A DNA stretch of 64,000 bases from Massilia cavernae (lineage in GTDB: Bacteria; Pseudomonadota; Gammaproteobacteria; Burkholderiales; Burkholderiaceae_D): positions 1 to 64,000 of the forward strand of contig NZ_QYUP01000122.1 in the NCBI RefSeq assembly GCF_003590855.1. The letters run 5' to 3'. Each line of letters starts with the position of its first letter. The stretch's first letter is position 1. Shown here piece by piece: positions 47,371 to 58,630 of the stretch. The translations under genes were made by a program, and so were the position numbers. The notes beneath the pieces are model-generated. The model had not been told where the DNA came from, did not search any database, and was given only the letters and a program-made list of their open reading frames with translations.

Positions 47371-49188
47371 CGGTGTTGCGGAACGCGCGGCCCCGGCAAA
47401 ATGCGGTACAGTCTGAATACCGCACGAGACGAGGTTCACGTGAATCGAACCGGATGGATAGCACTGGCGTCCGCACTGGGCGGCGCGGCAATTGGCGCGC
47501 CTGTCGTCGCGGCGCTGCACCTGTCCAACCGGCAAAGCCTCGACAAGGAAATGGACAGCGCGCTGGCGATCGCCGACGAGGTGATCCGCCGGACCAACGA
47601 GGTCATCCATCAAACCACTTCCGCCATCGACAGGCTGACCGCCGCGCCGGCGCCGGATCCGTGCTCCGACGAGCGCATCGCGCGCATGCGCGCGGTGGCA
47701 ATCGGCTCCACCTACCTGCGGCTGGTCGGACGGGTCGAGGGCGACAGCCTGGTGTGCTCGTCGGCGGGACGCCATATGCCGCCGGTTCCGCTCGGCCCGA
47801 TCGACTATGTCACCGCCAAGGGCGCGCGGGTCCGCATCAACGTGACGCTGCCGCTGGCGCCCGGCGTGCGGTTTCTCATCGCCGAGAAAAACGGCTACGC
47901 CGCCGTGATCCACAGCAGCACGCCGATGGACGTCTTCCTGAACAACCGCGATATCTCGGTATCGTTGGTCAGCAACAGCTCGGGCCGCACCATCCTGACC
48001 CACGGCGCCTACGCCAGCTCATGGTTCCGCGCCCTGCCCAGCGGCGGCGCCGCCAAGACTTTCGACGGCCAGTACGTGATCGGACTGCGCCGCTCGGAAG
48101 AATTCGACGTGACCGCGGTCGCCGCGATCCCGGTACGTTACCTCGACGCCCGCTCGAACGAATTGTCCATGAAAGTGCTGCCGGTCGGGCTGCTGGCCGG
48201 CGTGTCGCTGGCGTGGGCGGTGAGCGTCCTGATCCAGCACCAGGGTTCGCTCGCCTCCATCCTGCGCTCCTCGCTGAAGCGGGAAGAGTTTTTCCTGGTG
48301 TACCAGCCGGTGATCGACTTGCGCACCGGCAAGTGCATCGGCGCCGAGGCGCTGGTGCGCTGGCGCCGCGAGGATGGCAGTGTGCTGATGCCGGACGTGT
48401 TCATCCCGGTGGCGGAAAGCAGCAGGCAGATCGCCACCCTGACGGCCACGGTGATCGACCTGGTCGAGCGCGAGCTGCCGCGCCTGCTGGCGGCCTATCC
48501 CGACCTGCTGATCGGCGTCAACCTGGGCGCGGTCGACCTGCAGAACAAGCTCATCGTCGACCGTCTGGCCTTGCTGTTTTCGCGTACCGCCATCCAGCCG
48601 CACAACCTGATGCTGGAGGCGACCGAGCGCGCGCTGATCGATTTCGACCTGTCCAGCAGTGTCATCCGCGACCTGCGCGCCATGGGCCTGATGATGGCCA
48701 TCGACGACTTCGGCACCGGCTACTCCAGCCTGTCCTACCTGACCCAGCTGGCGGTGGACTGCCTGAAAATCGACAAGTCCTTCGTCGACACCATCGGCTC
48801 GGAAGCGGCCACCAGCAAGGTGGTGTACTACATTATCGAGATGGGCAAGTCGCTCGACCTGAAGATGGTGGCCGAAGGCGTCGAGACCGAGGCACAGGCG
48901 ACCTTCCTGCTGGAAAACGGGGTCCACTACGCGCAGGGCTTCCTGTACGGGCGCCCGATGACGGGCGCCGACCTGGAAGATTACCTGGCCCGGCACTAAG
49001 CGGAGCGCCCGCCGCATCGCGCTGTGTCCTGCACCAACGTGCACGGCGCTTGCATCGGCCGCGCCGGGGTATGATAAATCCCGGTTCCCCTGCGTGCCAG
49101 CCCGGGCGGCAAGGGGTGGAAAGCCTGGAGGATCAAGTGAAGCTCTCTCCGTTGCCGATTGCGGTGTTCATCGTCGATCCCGGAGCCC
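47371..49188 (+). repeat. Tandem duplication, copy 1
   Basis: This segment of about 1.82 kb is repeated at 49452-51270 with an offset of 2,081 bp. It spans 70 bp upstream of the first EAL gene, the whole gene and the first 50 bases of a downstream PAS-type gene. Identity is lower in the first 0.75 kb and almost complete after about 48120. Confidence 0.9.
47440..48999 (+). CDS. CSS-motif EAL phosphodiesterase, copy 1
   Basis: The 519-residue membrane protein has an N-terminal span, a periplasmic CSS domain (about 25-240, with VCSS), a second span (about 250-270, VGLLAGVSLAWAVSVLI) and a cytoplasmic EAL domain. The EAL signature is intact (GAEALVRW, LEATERA, DDFGTGYSS, EGVETEAQA), so it should degrade c-di-GMP under redox control of the CSS cysteines, as in YjcC-type enzymes. 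The GTG at 47440 follows GAGG; an ATG at 47401 has no ribosome binding site. A near-copy lies 2,081 bp downstream. Confidence 0.88.
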   Translation: MNRTGWIALASALGGAAIGAPVVAALHLSNRQSLDKEMDSALAIADEVIRRTNEVIHQTTSAIDRLTAAPAPDPCSDERIARMRAVAIGSTYLRLVGRVEGDSLVCSSAGRHMPPVPLGPIDYVTAKGARVRINVTLPLAPGVRFLIAEKNGYAAVIHSSTPMDVFLNNRDISVSLVSNSSGRTILTHGAYASSWFRALPSGGAAKTFDGQYVIGLRRSEEFDVTAVAAIPVRYLDARSNELSMKVLPVGLLAGVSLAWAVSVLIQHQGSLASILRSSLKREEFFLVYQPVIDLRTGKCIGAEALVRWRREDGSVLMPDVFIPVAESSRQIATLTATVIDLVERELPRLLAAYPDLLIGVNLGAVDLQNKLIVDRLALLFSRTAIQPHNLMLEATERALIDFDLSSSVIRDLRAMGLMMAIDDFGTGYSSLSYLTQLAVDCLKIDKSFVDTIGSEAATSKVVYYIIEMGKSLDLKMVAEGVETEAQATFLLENGVHYAQGFLYGRPMTGADLEDYLARH

Positions 49189-49497
49189 ACTTCCTCCAGC
49201 GTCATCATCATTCTCGCCGGCCGCCCGGAGCCGCAGCGCTACGCCCTGATCCAGGACTTGCCGGTAGCCGACATCATCTGCGTGTTCTACGTGATCGACC
49301 AGAGCGGCCATTTGCTGCTGTGGAACAGGCAACTCGAAGGCGCGCTCGAAATGTCGAGCGAGGAGCTGCCCCAGGTCGAGGTGAAACGCTTTTTCGACGA
49401 GAAGGACTGGCCGTGCATCGCGCGCGCGATCCTCGACGCCTTCGACACGGACGGTGTTGACGGACACGCGGCCCCGGCAATATGCGGTACAGTATGA
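49137..49497 (+). pseudogene. Broken PAS-type gene after EAL copy 1
   Basis: A GTG with GGAGG upstream starts VKLSPLPIAVFIVDPGA. At about 49188 the repeat ends and the frame shifts. A second frame then encodes a convincing PAS piece (VIDQSGHLLLWNRQLEGA to FDEKDWPCIARAILDAFDTD), which runs into copy 2 of the duplication at 49452. It is therefore a chimeric remnant of at least one PAS sensor gene, with no complete product. Confidence 0.75.
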
Positions 49498-51270
49498 GCA
49501 TCGCACGAGACGAGGTTCACGTGAATCGAACTGGATGGATAGCACTGGCATCCGCACTGGGAGGTGCTGCGATCGGCGCGCCTGTCATCGCGGCTTTGCA
49601 TTTTTCGGGCAGGCAAAGCCTCAACAAGGAAATGGACAGCGCGCTGTCGATCGCTGACGAGGTGATCCGCCGGACCAACGAAGTCAGCCATCAATCCGTT
49701 TCCGCCATCAACAAGCTGACCGCCACGCCGGCGCCGGATCCGTGCGCCGACGAGCACATCGCGCGCATGCGCGAGGTGGCAATCGGCTCCACCCACCTGC
49801 GGCTGGTCGGACGGGTCGAGGGCACCGGCCTGGTGTGCTCGTCGCTGGGACGGCACATGCCGCCGGTGCCGCTCGGCCCGGTTGAGTTTGTCACCGCCAA
49901 GGGGGCGCGGATCCGCACCAGCGTGGCGCTGCCGCTGGCGCCCGGCGTGCGGTTTATCGTCGCCGAGATAAGCGGCTACGCCGCCGTGATCCACGGCAGC
50001 ACGCCGATGGACGTCTTCCTTGACAACCGCGATGTCTCAATATCGCTAGTCAGCAACAACACCGGCGGCACCGTCCTGACCCGCGGCGTCTACGCCAGCT
50101 CATGGTTCCGCGCCCTGCCCCGCGGCGGCGCTGCCAAGACTTTCGACGGCCAGTACGTCATCGGCCAGCGCCGCTCGGAAGACATCGACGTGACCGCGGT
50201 CGCCGCGATCCCGGTACGTTATCTCGACGCCCGCTCGAACGAGCTGTCCATGAAAGTGCTGCCGGTCGGGTTGCTGGCCGGCGTGTCGCTGGCGTGGGCG
50301 GTGAGCGTCCTGATCCAGCACCAGGGTTCGCTGGCCGCCATCCTGCGCACCTCGCTGAAGCGGGAAGAGTTTTTCCTGGTGTACCAGCCGGTGATCGACT
50401 TGCGCACCGGCAAGTGCATCGGCGCCGAGGCGCTGGTGCGCTGGCGCCGCGAGGATGGCAGTGTGCTGATGCCGGACGTGTTCATCCCGGTGGCGGAAAG
50501 CAGCAGGCAGATCGCCACCCTGACGGCCACGGTGATCGACCTGGTCGAGCGCGAGCTGCCGCGCCTGCTGGCGGCCTATCCCGACCTGCTGATCGGCGTC
50601 AACCTGGGCGCGATCGACCTGCAGAACAAGCTCATCGTCGACCGTCTGGCCTTGCTGTTTTCGCGTACCGCCATCCAGCCGCACAACCTGATGCTGGAGG
50701 CGACCGAGCGCGCGCTGATCGATTTCGACCTGTCCAGCAGTGTCATCCGCGACCTGCGCGCCATGGGCCTGATGATGGCCATCGACGACTTCGGCACCGG
50801 CTACTCCAGCCTGTCCTACCTGACCCAGCTGGCGGTGGACTGCGTGAAGATCGACAAGTCCTTCGTCGACACCATCGGCTCGGAAGCGGCCACCAGCAAG
50901 GTGGTGTACTACATTATCGAGATGGGCAAGTCGCTCGACCTGAAGATGGTGGCCGAAGGCGTCGAGACCGAGGCACAGGCAACCTTCCTGCTGGAAAACG
51001 GGGTCCACTACGCCCAGGGCTTCCTATACGGACGCCCGATGACCGGCGCCGACCTGGACGACTACCTGGCCCGGCACTAAGCGGGGCGCCCGCCGCACCG
51101 TGCTGTGTTCTGCACGAACGTGCACCGCGCTTGCATCGGCGCCGCCGGGGTATGATAAATCCCGGCTCCCCTGCGCGCCCGCCCGGGCGGCAAGGGTGGA
51201 CAGCCTGGAGGATGAAGTGTAGCTCTCTCCGTTGCCGATTGCGGTGTTCATCGTCGATCCCGGAGCCACG
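49452..51270 (+). repeat. Tandem duplication, copy 2
   Basis: This is the second copy of the 1.82-kb unit at 47371-49188. It starts at CGGTGTTG in both copies and ends at GATCCCGGAGCC. One base is lost in a G run about 100 bases after the EAL gene. Confidence 0.9.
49521..51080 (+). CDS. CSS-motif EAL phosphodiesterase, copy 2
   Basis: The 519-residue protein has the same plan as copy 1: N-terminal span, periplasmic CSS domain with VCSS, second span and intact EAL domain. By eye about 43 of the first 240 residues differ from copy 1, but only about five of the last 280. Both catalytic domains should be active, so the pair probably differs in the signal sensed. The GTG at 49521 follows GAGG. 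Confidence 0.88.
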   Translation: MNRTGWIALASALGGAAIGAPVIAALHFSGRQSLNKEMDSALSIADEVIRRTNEVSHQSVSAINKLTATPAPDPCADEHIARMREVAIGSTHLRLVGRVEGTGLVCSSLGRHMPPVPLGPVEFVTAKGARIRTSVALPLAPGVRFIVAEISGYAAVIHGSTPMDVFLDNRDVSISLVSNNTGGTVLTRGVYASSWFRALPRGGAAKTFDGQYVIGQRRSEDIDVTAVAAIPVRYLDARSNELSMKVLPVGLLAGVSLAWAVSVLIQHQGSLAAILRTSLKREEFFLVYQPVIDLRTGKCIGAEALVRWRREDGSVLMPDVFIPVAESSRQIATLTATVIDLVERELPRLLAAYPDLLIGVNLGAIDLQNKLIVDRLALLFSRTAIQPHNLMLEATERALIDFDLSSSVIRDLRAMGLMMAIDDFGTGYSSLSYLTQLAVDCVKIDKSFVDTIGSEAATSKVVYYIIEMGKSLDLKMVAEGVETEAQATFLLENGVHYAQGFLYGRPMTGADLDDYLARH

Positions 51271-51612
51271 ATCACGAGCTGGAACAAGGCATGTGAAAAG
51301 CCGTCCAGCCATGAGGCTGTGCTCATCGGGAAAAGCGGCAAGCGCACCCCTTTCCTGTTCACTTGCGCGCGAACCAGCCTGGGCAGCATCCCCTGCGTGT
51401 TCGGTACCGGACTCGACATCTCGGCGCGCAAGGAAGCCGAGATGGGGCTTCTGGTGCGCGAACGCGCGATCTATTCCAGCGTCAACGCCATCGTCGTCAC
51501 CTGCCTGCGCGACCACGACTGCGACCAGATGCAGGGCTTCTATTTCAGCGCGGCGCTGTCGCAGGGCTCGCTCACGGATATGGTGCAGAGCAATTTGCGC
51601 CTGCATGCCTAA
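51217..51612 (+). pseudogene. Broken PAS/EAL-type gene after EAL copy 2
   Basis: The GTG start is followed at once by TAG (51220-51222), where copy 1 has AAG. After that the frame stays open and encodes IAVFIVDPGATITSWNKACE (PAS start), a damaged PAS core (GLDISARKEAEMG), and then MQGFYFSAALSQGSL, which looks like the C-terminal end of an EAL domain. Several hundred residues are missing between the two, so a PAS-GGDEF-EAL gene has suffered both a nonsense change and a large internal deletion. Confidence 0.75.
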
Positions 51613-52814
51613 CGGCGCAGGCACATCAGGCCGCTGTTGACCTGGCCCGACCAGGTCTCGATCAGCGTGCGGTAGGCCTCGCCCACGGGCCGGATTTTCC
51701 GGTCCAGGTCGAACAGGCCGTAGCGGTTGACGTTGCCGTTGTCCCCGGTCAGCGCGGAATCCCAGTCGACCTGGTCGACCAGGCTGTACCACGTGAATCC
51801 GACGATGGGTACGCCATCCTGCTTCAGGCGCACCACGTTGGCCCACTGTTGTTCGAGCCAGATACGCGAATCCTTTTCGTCGCGGCCGTCGGCGCGGTTA
51901 TTGGTCTCGGTGTGCATCACGGGCAGGCCGTAGCGGTCGTAGTACTGCTTGGTGATGACGTAGTAGCCGAACATCTCGCAGACGAACATGTTGCCGTCCG
52001 GGTAGACGATGCGTTCGTTGGTCGCGTAGTAGTCGTTGCCCATGATCGAGAAGTCCTTGACATTCCGGTCGAGGAAGAAATGATAGTCCTCGCGTGACAT
52101 GCCGTTATCCATCAGGAATTCGTACATGGTTCCGCACACGTCGTGGCCGTAGTTCAGGTCGAGCGCCAGGAAACGCAGTTCGTTCATGTGCGCCGTGAGC
52201 CGCATTGCCGCCGGTTCGGCCGCGTGGAAGTACTCGGAGGACTCGCTCTGGATGAATTTGCTGTAGGGCTGGACTTTCAGGATCGCCTCGCTGGCCAGGA
52301 TGTTCGCCTTGACCAGGTGCGTGGTGGCGGTGACGAACGCCCTGTCGGAACGCAGGCATTCGTTCCACAAGCCCAGGCGCGCGGAGAAATTGGCCGCCAC
52401 GTACATCTCGTTGACCGGGGTGTACAGCGTCACCCAGGGAAAGCGGCGCGCGAACGCTTCGGCGTACTCGGCGAAATATCGGGGGAAATCGGGGTTCTGG
52501 AAGTCGCCCAGCCAGTCGGGCACGCCGAAATGGCACAGGTCCACGATTGGCGTGATGCCCAGCCGTTCGATCTCGCCGAACGCCTGGTCGGCAAAGTCCC
52601 AGTCGTACCGGCCGGGACCGAGGTGGGTGCGGTAATACGGCGGGCCGTAGCGCAGGACGCCAATGCCGAGCTGGTCGACAAGGCCGAGGTCTTCGCGCCA
52701 GCGGGCGTAGTGGCCCGTCTTTTCCATCTCGTCCACGCGCCGGCGGCTGCCATCCGCCAGCGCGATAACGGGGTAGCTGTTCTCGATTCCGGTTGCAAAA
52801 AGAAAAGGTTGCAT
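51609..52814 (-). CDS. Glycoside hydrolase family 1-like protein
   Basis: The 401-residue cytoplasmic protein has the GH1-type barrel. TPVNEMY supplies the acid/base Glu, MHTETNNR the probable nucleophile Glu, and FTWYSLVDQVDWDSAL matches the GH1 substrate-binding segment. It is slightly shorter than typical beta-glucosidases (about 450). It follows catD by 75 bases on the same strand, so it may be read from the benzoate operon, with no obvious metabolic reason. The ATG at 52814 is chosen over a TTG at 52847. Confidence 0.8.
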   Translation of the reverse strand: MQPFLFATGIENSYPVIALADGSRRRVDEMEKTGHYARWREDLGLVDQLGIGVLRYGPPYYRTHLGPGRYDWDFADQAFGEIERLGITPIVDLCHFGVPDWLGDFQNPDFPRYFAEYAEAFARRFPWVTLYTPVNEMYVAANFSARLGLWNECLRSDRAFVTATTHLVKANILASEAILKVQPYSKFIQSESSEYFHAAEPAAMRLTAHMNELRFLALDLNYGHDVCGTMYEFLMDNGMSREDYHFFLDRNVKDFSIMGNDYYATNERIVYPDGNMFVCEMFGYYVITKQYYDRYGLPVMHTETNNRADGRDEKDSRIWLEQQWANVVRLKQDGVPIVGFTWYSLVDQVDWDSALTGDNGNVNRYGLFDLDRKIRPVGEAYRTLIETWSGQVNSGLMCLRR

Positions 52815-52889
52815 GGCGCTCGTGTCGTGCAGGATGACTTGCGACAAAGTCTATGCCTGCTGCGGCAACGGTGGCGCACCGGATCGCTC

Positions 52890-53672
52890 TCAGGCGCCGG
52901 CGAGAAACTCCAGCACCGCCGCATTGAACTTGTCCGGCTGTTCCTGGTTCGACAAATGGGCGGCGTCGAGTTCCACGTAGCGGCAATCGGGAATGGTGTT
53001 TGCCAGGAAACGGCCGTCGGCCGGAGGCGTGGGAATGTCGCCGCTGCCTGCGATCACCAGCGTCCGCGCCCGGATGCCGGCGACTTCGCCGCGCAGGTCG
53101 TTGTCCCGCACCGCGATGCAGTTGGCGACGTACCCTGCCCTTGGCGTGGCACGCAGCATCGCCTGCAGCGCTTCAACCTGTTCCGGCTGTTCCGCGGCAT
53201 ATCCGGGCGTCAGCCAGCGCGACACCACGGCGGCCGCGATCGGCGCCATGCCTTCCTGCTGGACCCGCTCCGCCCGCTCGGTCCAGTTGGATGCGGGACC
53301 GATCCACGCCGCCGTATTGCTGAGCACCAGCCGGCCTACCCGCCCAGGATGGTTCAGCGCGAGCCACATTGCCGTGATCCCGCCCATGGACAAGCCGCAC
53401 AAGTGGGCGCGTTCGATGCCGAGATGGTCCAGCAGCTGTACCACATCGCCGCCGAGCTGGGCGACCGAATACGGCCCCGCGCCGGCCGTGGACCCGCCGT
53501 GGCCGCGCGTATCGTAGCGCAGCACCCTGAAGTGGGCGGCGAACGCCGCCACCTGCGGCTCCCACATGTCGAGCGTGGTGCCGAGGGAATTCGACAGCAG
53601 CAGCACCGGCGCCGTCGCCGGGCCGTCGAGCCGGAAGTGGATGCTTGCGCCGTCCAGTGTCATCTGTGGCAT
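52890..53672 (-). CDS. catD: 3-oxoadipate enol-lactonase
   Basis: The 260-residue alpha/beta hydrolase opens beta-ketoadipate enol-lactone to beta-ketoadipate. The sequence has RYDTRGHGGS, the nucleophile elbow LCGLSMGG, and acid and His in GSGDIPTP and DAAHLSNQ, all typical of PcaD/CatD. It starts eight bases after the benD stop and serves the catechol branch encoded around it. Confidence 0.9.
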   Translation of the reverse strand: MPQMTLDGASIHFRLDGPATAPVLLLSNSLGTTLDMWEPQVAAFAAHFRVLRYDTRGHGGSTAGAGPYSVAQLGGDVVQLLDHLGIERAHLCGLSMGGITAMWLALNHPGRVGRLVLSNTAAWIGPASNWTERAERVQQEGMAPIAAAVVSRWLTPGYAAEQPEQVEALQAMLRATPRAGYVANCIAVRDNDLRGEVAGIRARTLVIAGSGDIPTPPADGRFLANTIPDCRYVELDAAHLSNQEQPDKFNAAVLEFLAGA

Positions 53673-53680
53673 GCCTGCTC

Positions 53681-55986
<2,306 letters not shown>

Positions 55987-55990
<4 letters not shown>

Positions 55991-57345
55991 GCTTGCTTCC
56001 CTTCCTGTTCCAGTGCCTTCTTCATCACGTCGCGCCAGTAGCGGTGCTGGATCGTGTACAGGCCTTCGTCTTCGGTCTTCACGCCGCTCATCGCAGGCTT
56101 GAGGCCGATGCGCGCCGCCTCTTCGTCCGCGCCGTCGATCCAGTGGGTCGCGCCGCGGCACATGTCGTTCCATTCGAGCGCTGCGCCGGCGTAGCCTTCC
56201 TGGCAGGCGCGGAATTCTTCCAGGTCGTCGGGCGTCGCCATGCCGCTGACGTTGAAGAAGTCCTCGTACTGGCGGATCCGGCGCGAACGCGCTTCCGGCG
56301 CCTCGCCCTTGGGCGCGATGCAGTAGATGGTCACTTCGGTCTTGTTGACCGAGATCGGGCGCAGCACGCGGATCTGCGATCCGAACTGGTCCATCAGGTA
56401 GACGTTCGGGTACAGGCACAGGTTGCGCGAGTTCTCGATCATCCAGTCGGCGGTGGCCGCGCCGAACTTGCCGGCGAATTCCTCGCGCTTCGGATAGTTC
56501 GGCCGGTCCTGAGGATTGGCCCACTTGGTCCACAACAGCAGGTGGCCATGGTCGAAGGCATAGAAGCCGCCGCCCTGTTTGCCCCACTTGCCCGCGTCCA
56601 TCGCGCGGATCTGGTCCGGCGTCGCCTCGCGCTGCTTGCGCGCATTGGTGGTGGCCGCATAGTTCCAGTGCACCGCCGAGACGTGGTAGCCGTCGGCGCC
56701 GTTCTCGGCCTGCAGCTTCCAGTTGCCCTCGAAGGTATAGGTCGATGCGCCGCGCAGCACTTCCAGGCCATCGGCCGACTGGTCGACGATCATGTCGATG
56801 ATCCGGGCGGCCTCGCCCAGGAACTCGGCCAGCGGCAGCACGTCCGGATTAACGCTGCCGAACAGGAAGCCGCGGTAGCTTTCGAAGCGCGCCACTTTCT
56901 TCAAGTCGTGCGAGCCTTCCTTGTTGAAGCACTCCGGGTAGCCTGCGTCTTCCGGGTCCTTCACCTTCAGCAGCTTGCCGCTGTTGTTGAAGGTCCAGCC
57001 GTGGAACGGGCAGGTGTAGGTCGCCTTGTTGCCGCGCTTGTGGCGGGCCAGGGTGGCGCCACGGTGGCTGCAGGCATTGATAAAGGCGTTCAGCTCGCCC
57101 TGGCGGTTGCGCGCGATGAACACCGGCTGGCGGCCGATATGGGTGGTGTAGTAGTCGTTGTTGTTCGGGACCTGGCTCTCGTGAGCCAGGTAGATCCAGT
57201 TACCCTCGAAGATATGCTTCATCTCCAGTTCGAACAGGCCTTCGTCGGTGAACGCACTGCGGTGCACGCGGTGGTCACCCGTTTCATGGTTTTCCACCAG
57301 CAGCTTGTCGACGCTGGCGGCGTTGCCATTCTTGATCGGAATCAT
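55987..57345 (-). CDS. benA: Benzoate 1,2-dioxygenase large subunit
   Basis: The 452-residue alpha subunit adds both atoms of oxygen to benzoate. The Rieske ligands are CSHRG and CPFHGW, and the mononuclear iron ligands lie in [13 protein letters not shown] and a downstream Asp. The ATG at 57345 follows GAAGGAGGAG. It starts 23 bases after catA in the same transcription unit. Confidence 0.94.
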
Positions 57346-57368
57346 GCTGTCTCCTCCTTCTGGTCGTT

Positions 57369-58289
57369 TCAGGCTGCGGCGCGGATGCGGCCTACTTCGC
57401 CGCTCGGCACATTGGCGGCGTCGGCCACCAGGCGGAAATCGAAGTCGATGCTGGCGAACGGCTTGCGCACGTCGCGCTTTGCCAGTTCCTGCGCCTCGCT
57501 CACGCGCACTACGCCCGGCACCAGGCCTTCGCGGCTGGCAAAGGCAAAGTCGTCCCACAGGTATTCGTCGCCGTCGATGTTGATCTGGGTGGTCAGGCGG
57601 CGATGGCCTTCCGCGGTGACGAAGAAGTGGATGTGGGCGGGACGCTGGCCGTGGCGGCCCAGCTTGTCGAGCAGCGCCTGGGTGGTGCCGTTCGGCGGGC
57701 AGCCATAGCCGCTCGGGACGATGCTGCGGAACTGGTAGCGGCCGTTCGCGTCGGTCACGATGGTGCGGCGCAGGTTGAAGTGCGATTGCGACTTGTCGAA
57801 GAACGAGTAGTTGCCCATCAGGTTCGCATGCCACACTTCCACCTTCGCATTCGGCAGCGGCTTGCCGTTGCCGTCATAGACGGTACCCTGCATGAACAGC
57901 ACTTCGCCGTCCTTTTCCTCGGTGCCGTCGTCGAGGCGTGCGAAGCCCGTGCTGGCCGGTGCGCCGGCCACGTACAGCGGGCCCTCGATCGTGCGCGGGG
58001 TGCCGCCGGACAGCCCGGCACGGGCGTCGGCCTCGTCTGCGCGGATGTCGATGAAGCGTTCCAGTCCCAGGCCGGCGGCCAGCAGGCCCAGTTCATGGGT
58101 GGCGCCGGCTTCGGCGAAGTATTCGATACCCTTCCATACTTCGGTGGCTGTCAGGTCCAGGTCCTCGACGGCCTTGAACAGGTCGCCCAGCAGGCGCACC
58201 ACCACCTGCTGCAGGCGCGCATCGACCGGGCCCTTGGCGGTGTCGACGACGAAGTTGTTAACGAGTTGTTCGATTTCTGCGTGGTTCAT
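57369..58289 (-). CDS. catA: Catechol 1,2-dioxygenase
   Basis: The 306-residue intradiol dioxygenase cleaves catechol to cis,cis-muconate. The iron ligands are Tyr in EGPLYVAG, Tyr in [11 protein letters not shown], and His residues in RPAHIHF. The N-terminal helical dimerisation region is present. AAGGAG precedes the ATG at 58289. Confidence 0.94.
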   Translation of the reverse strand: MNHAEIEQLVNNFVVDTAKGPVDARLQQVVVRLLGDLFKAVEDLDLTATEVWKGIEYFAEAGATHELGLLAAGLGLERFIDIRADEADARAGLSGGTPRTIEGPLYVAGAPASTGFARLDDGTEEKDGEVLFMQGTVYDGNGKPLPNAKVEVWHANLMGNYSFFDKSQSHFNLRRTIVTDANGRYQFRSIVPSGYGCPPNGTTQALLDKLGRHGQRPAHIHFFVTAEGHRRLTTQINIDGDEYLWDDFAFASREGLVPGVVRVSEAQELAKRDVRKPFASIDFDFRLVADAANVPSGEVGRIRAAA

Positions 58290-58318
58290 GGTGATCTCCT
58301 TGGTTCTTGGTTTATGAA

Positions 58319-58609
58319 TCAAAAGTCGGCGTTGCGGATCGATGACGGGTGGCGCACCAGCGGTGTGACCTCAATCCGCATGTACGGGAACAGCGGAAGC
58401 GTCGACAGCAGGTCATGCAGTTCGTCGGTGCTGGCCACGTCGAACACGCTGAAGTTCGAATACTGGCCTGCGATGCGCCACAGGTGGCGCCAGGTGCCGG
58501 CCTGCTGCAGCTCGGCGGCGCGCGCCTTCTCGACGCGCTTGAGTTCCGCGGCCTGGTCGGCCGGCATGGCGTGCGGCAGTGCGACGTCCATTCGTACATG
58601 GAATAACAT
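58319..58609 (-). CDS. catC: Muconolactone delta-isomerase
   Basis: The 96-residue enzyme isomerises muconolactone to beta-ketoadipate enol-lactone. It has the conserved start MLFHVRMDV, WRIAGQYSNFSVFDV in the centre and LPLFPYM near the end. GAAGGAAA precedes the ATG. It lies between catB and catA. Confidence 0.94.
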   Translation of the reverse strand: MLFHVRMDVALPHAMPADQAAELKRVEKARAAELQQAGTWRHLWRIAGQYSNFSVFDVASTDELHDLLSTLPLFPYMRIEVTPLVRHPSSIRNADF

Positions 58610-58630
58610 GGTCTGTTTCCTTCTGTGTGA

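Noticed and set aside
47251-48003. N-terminal extension of the GGDEF-EAL protein to 48003
   Set aside because: It would run antisense through the start of the CSS-EAL gene, and the peptide is low complexity. The ATG at 47250 is sufficient.
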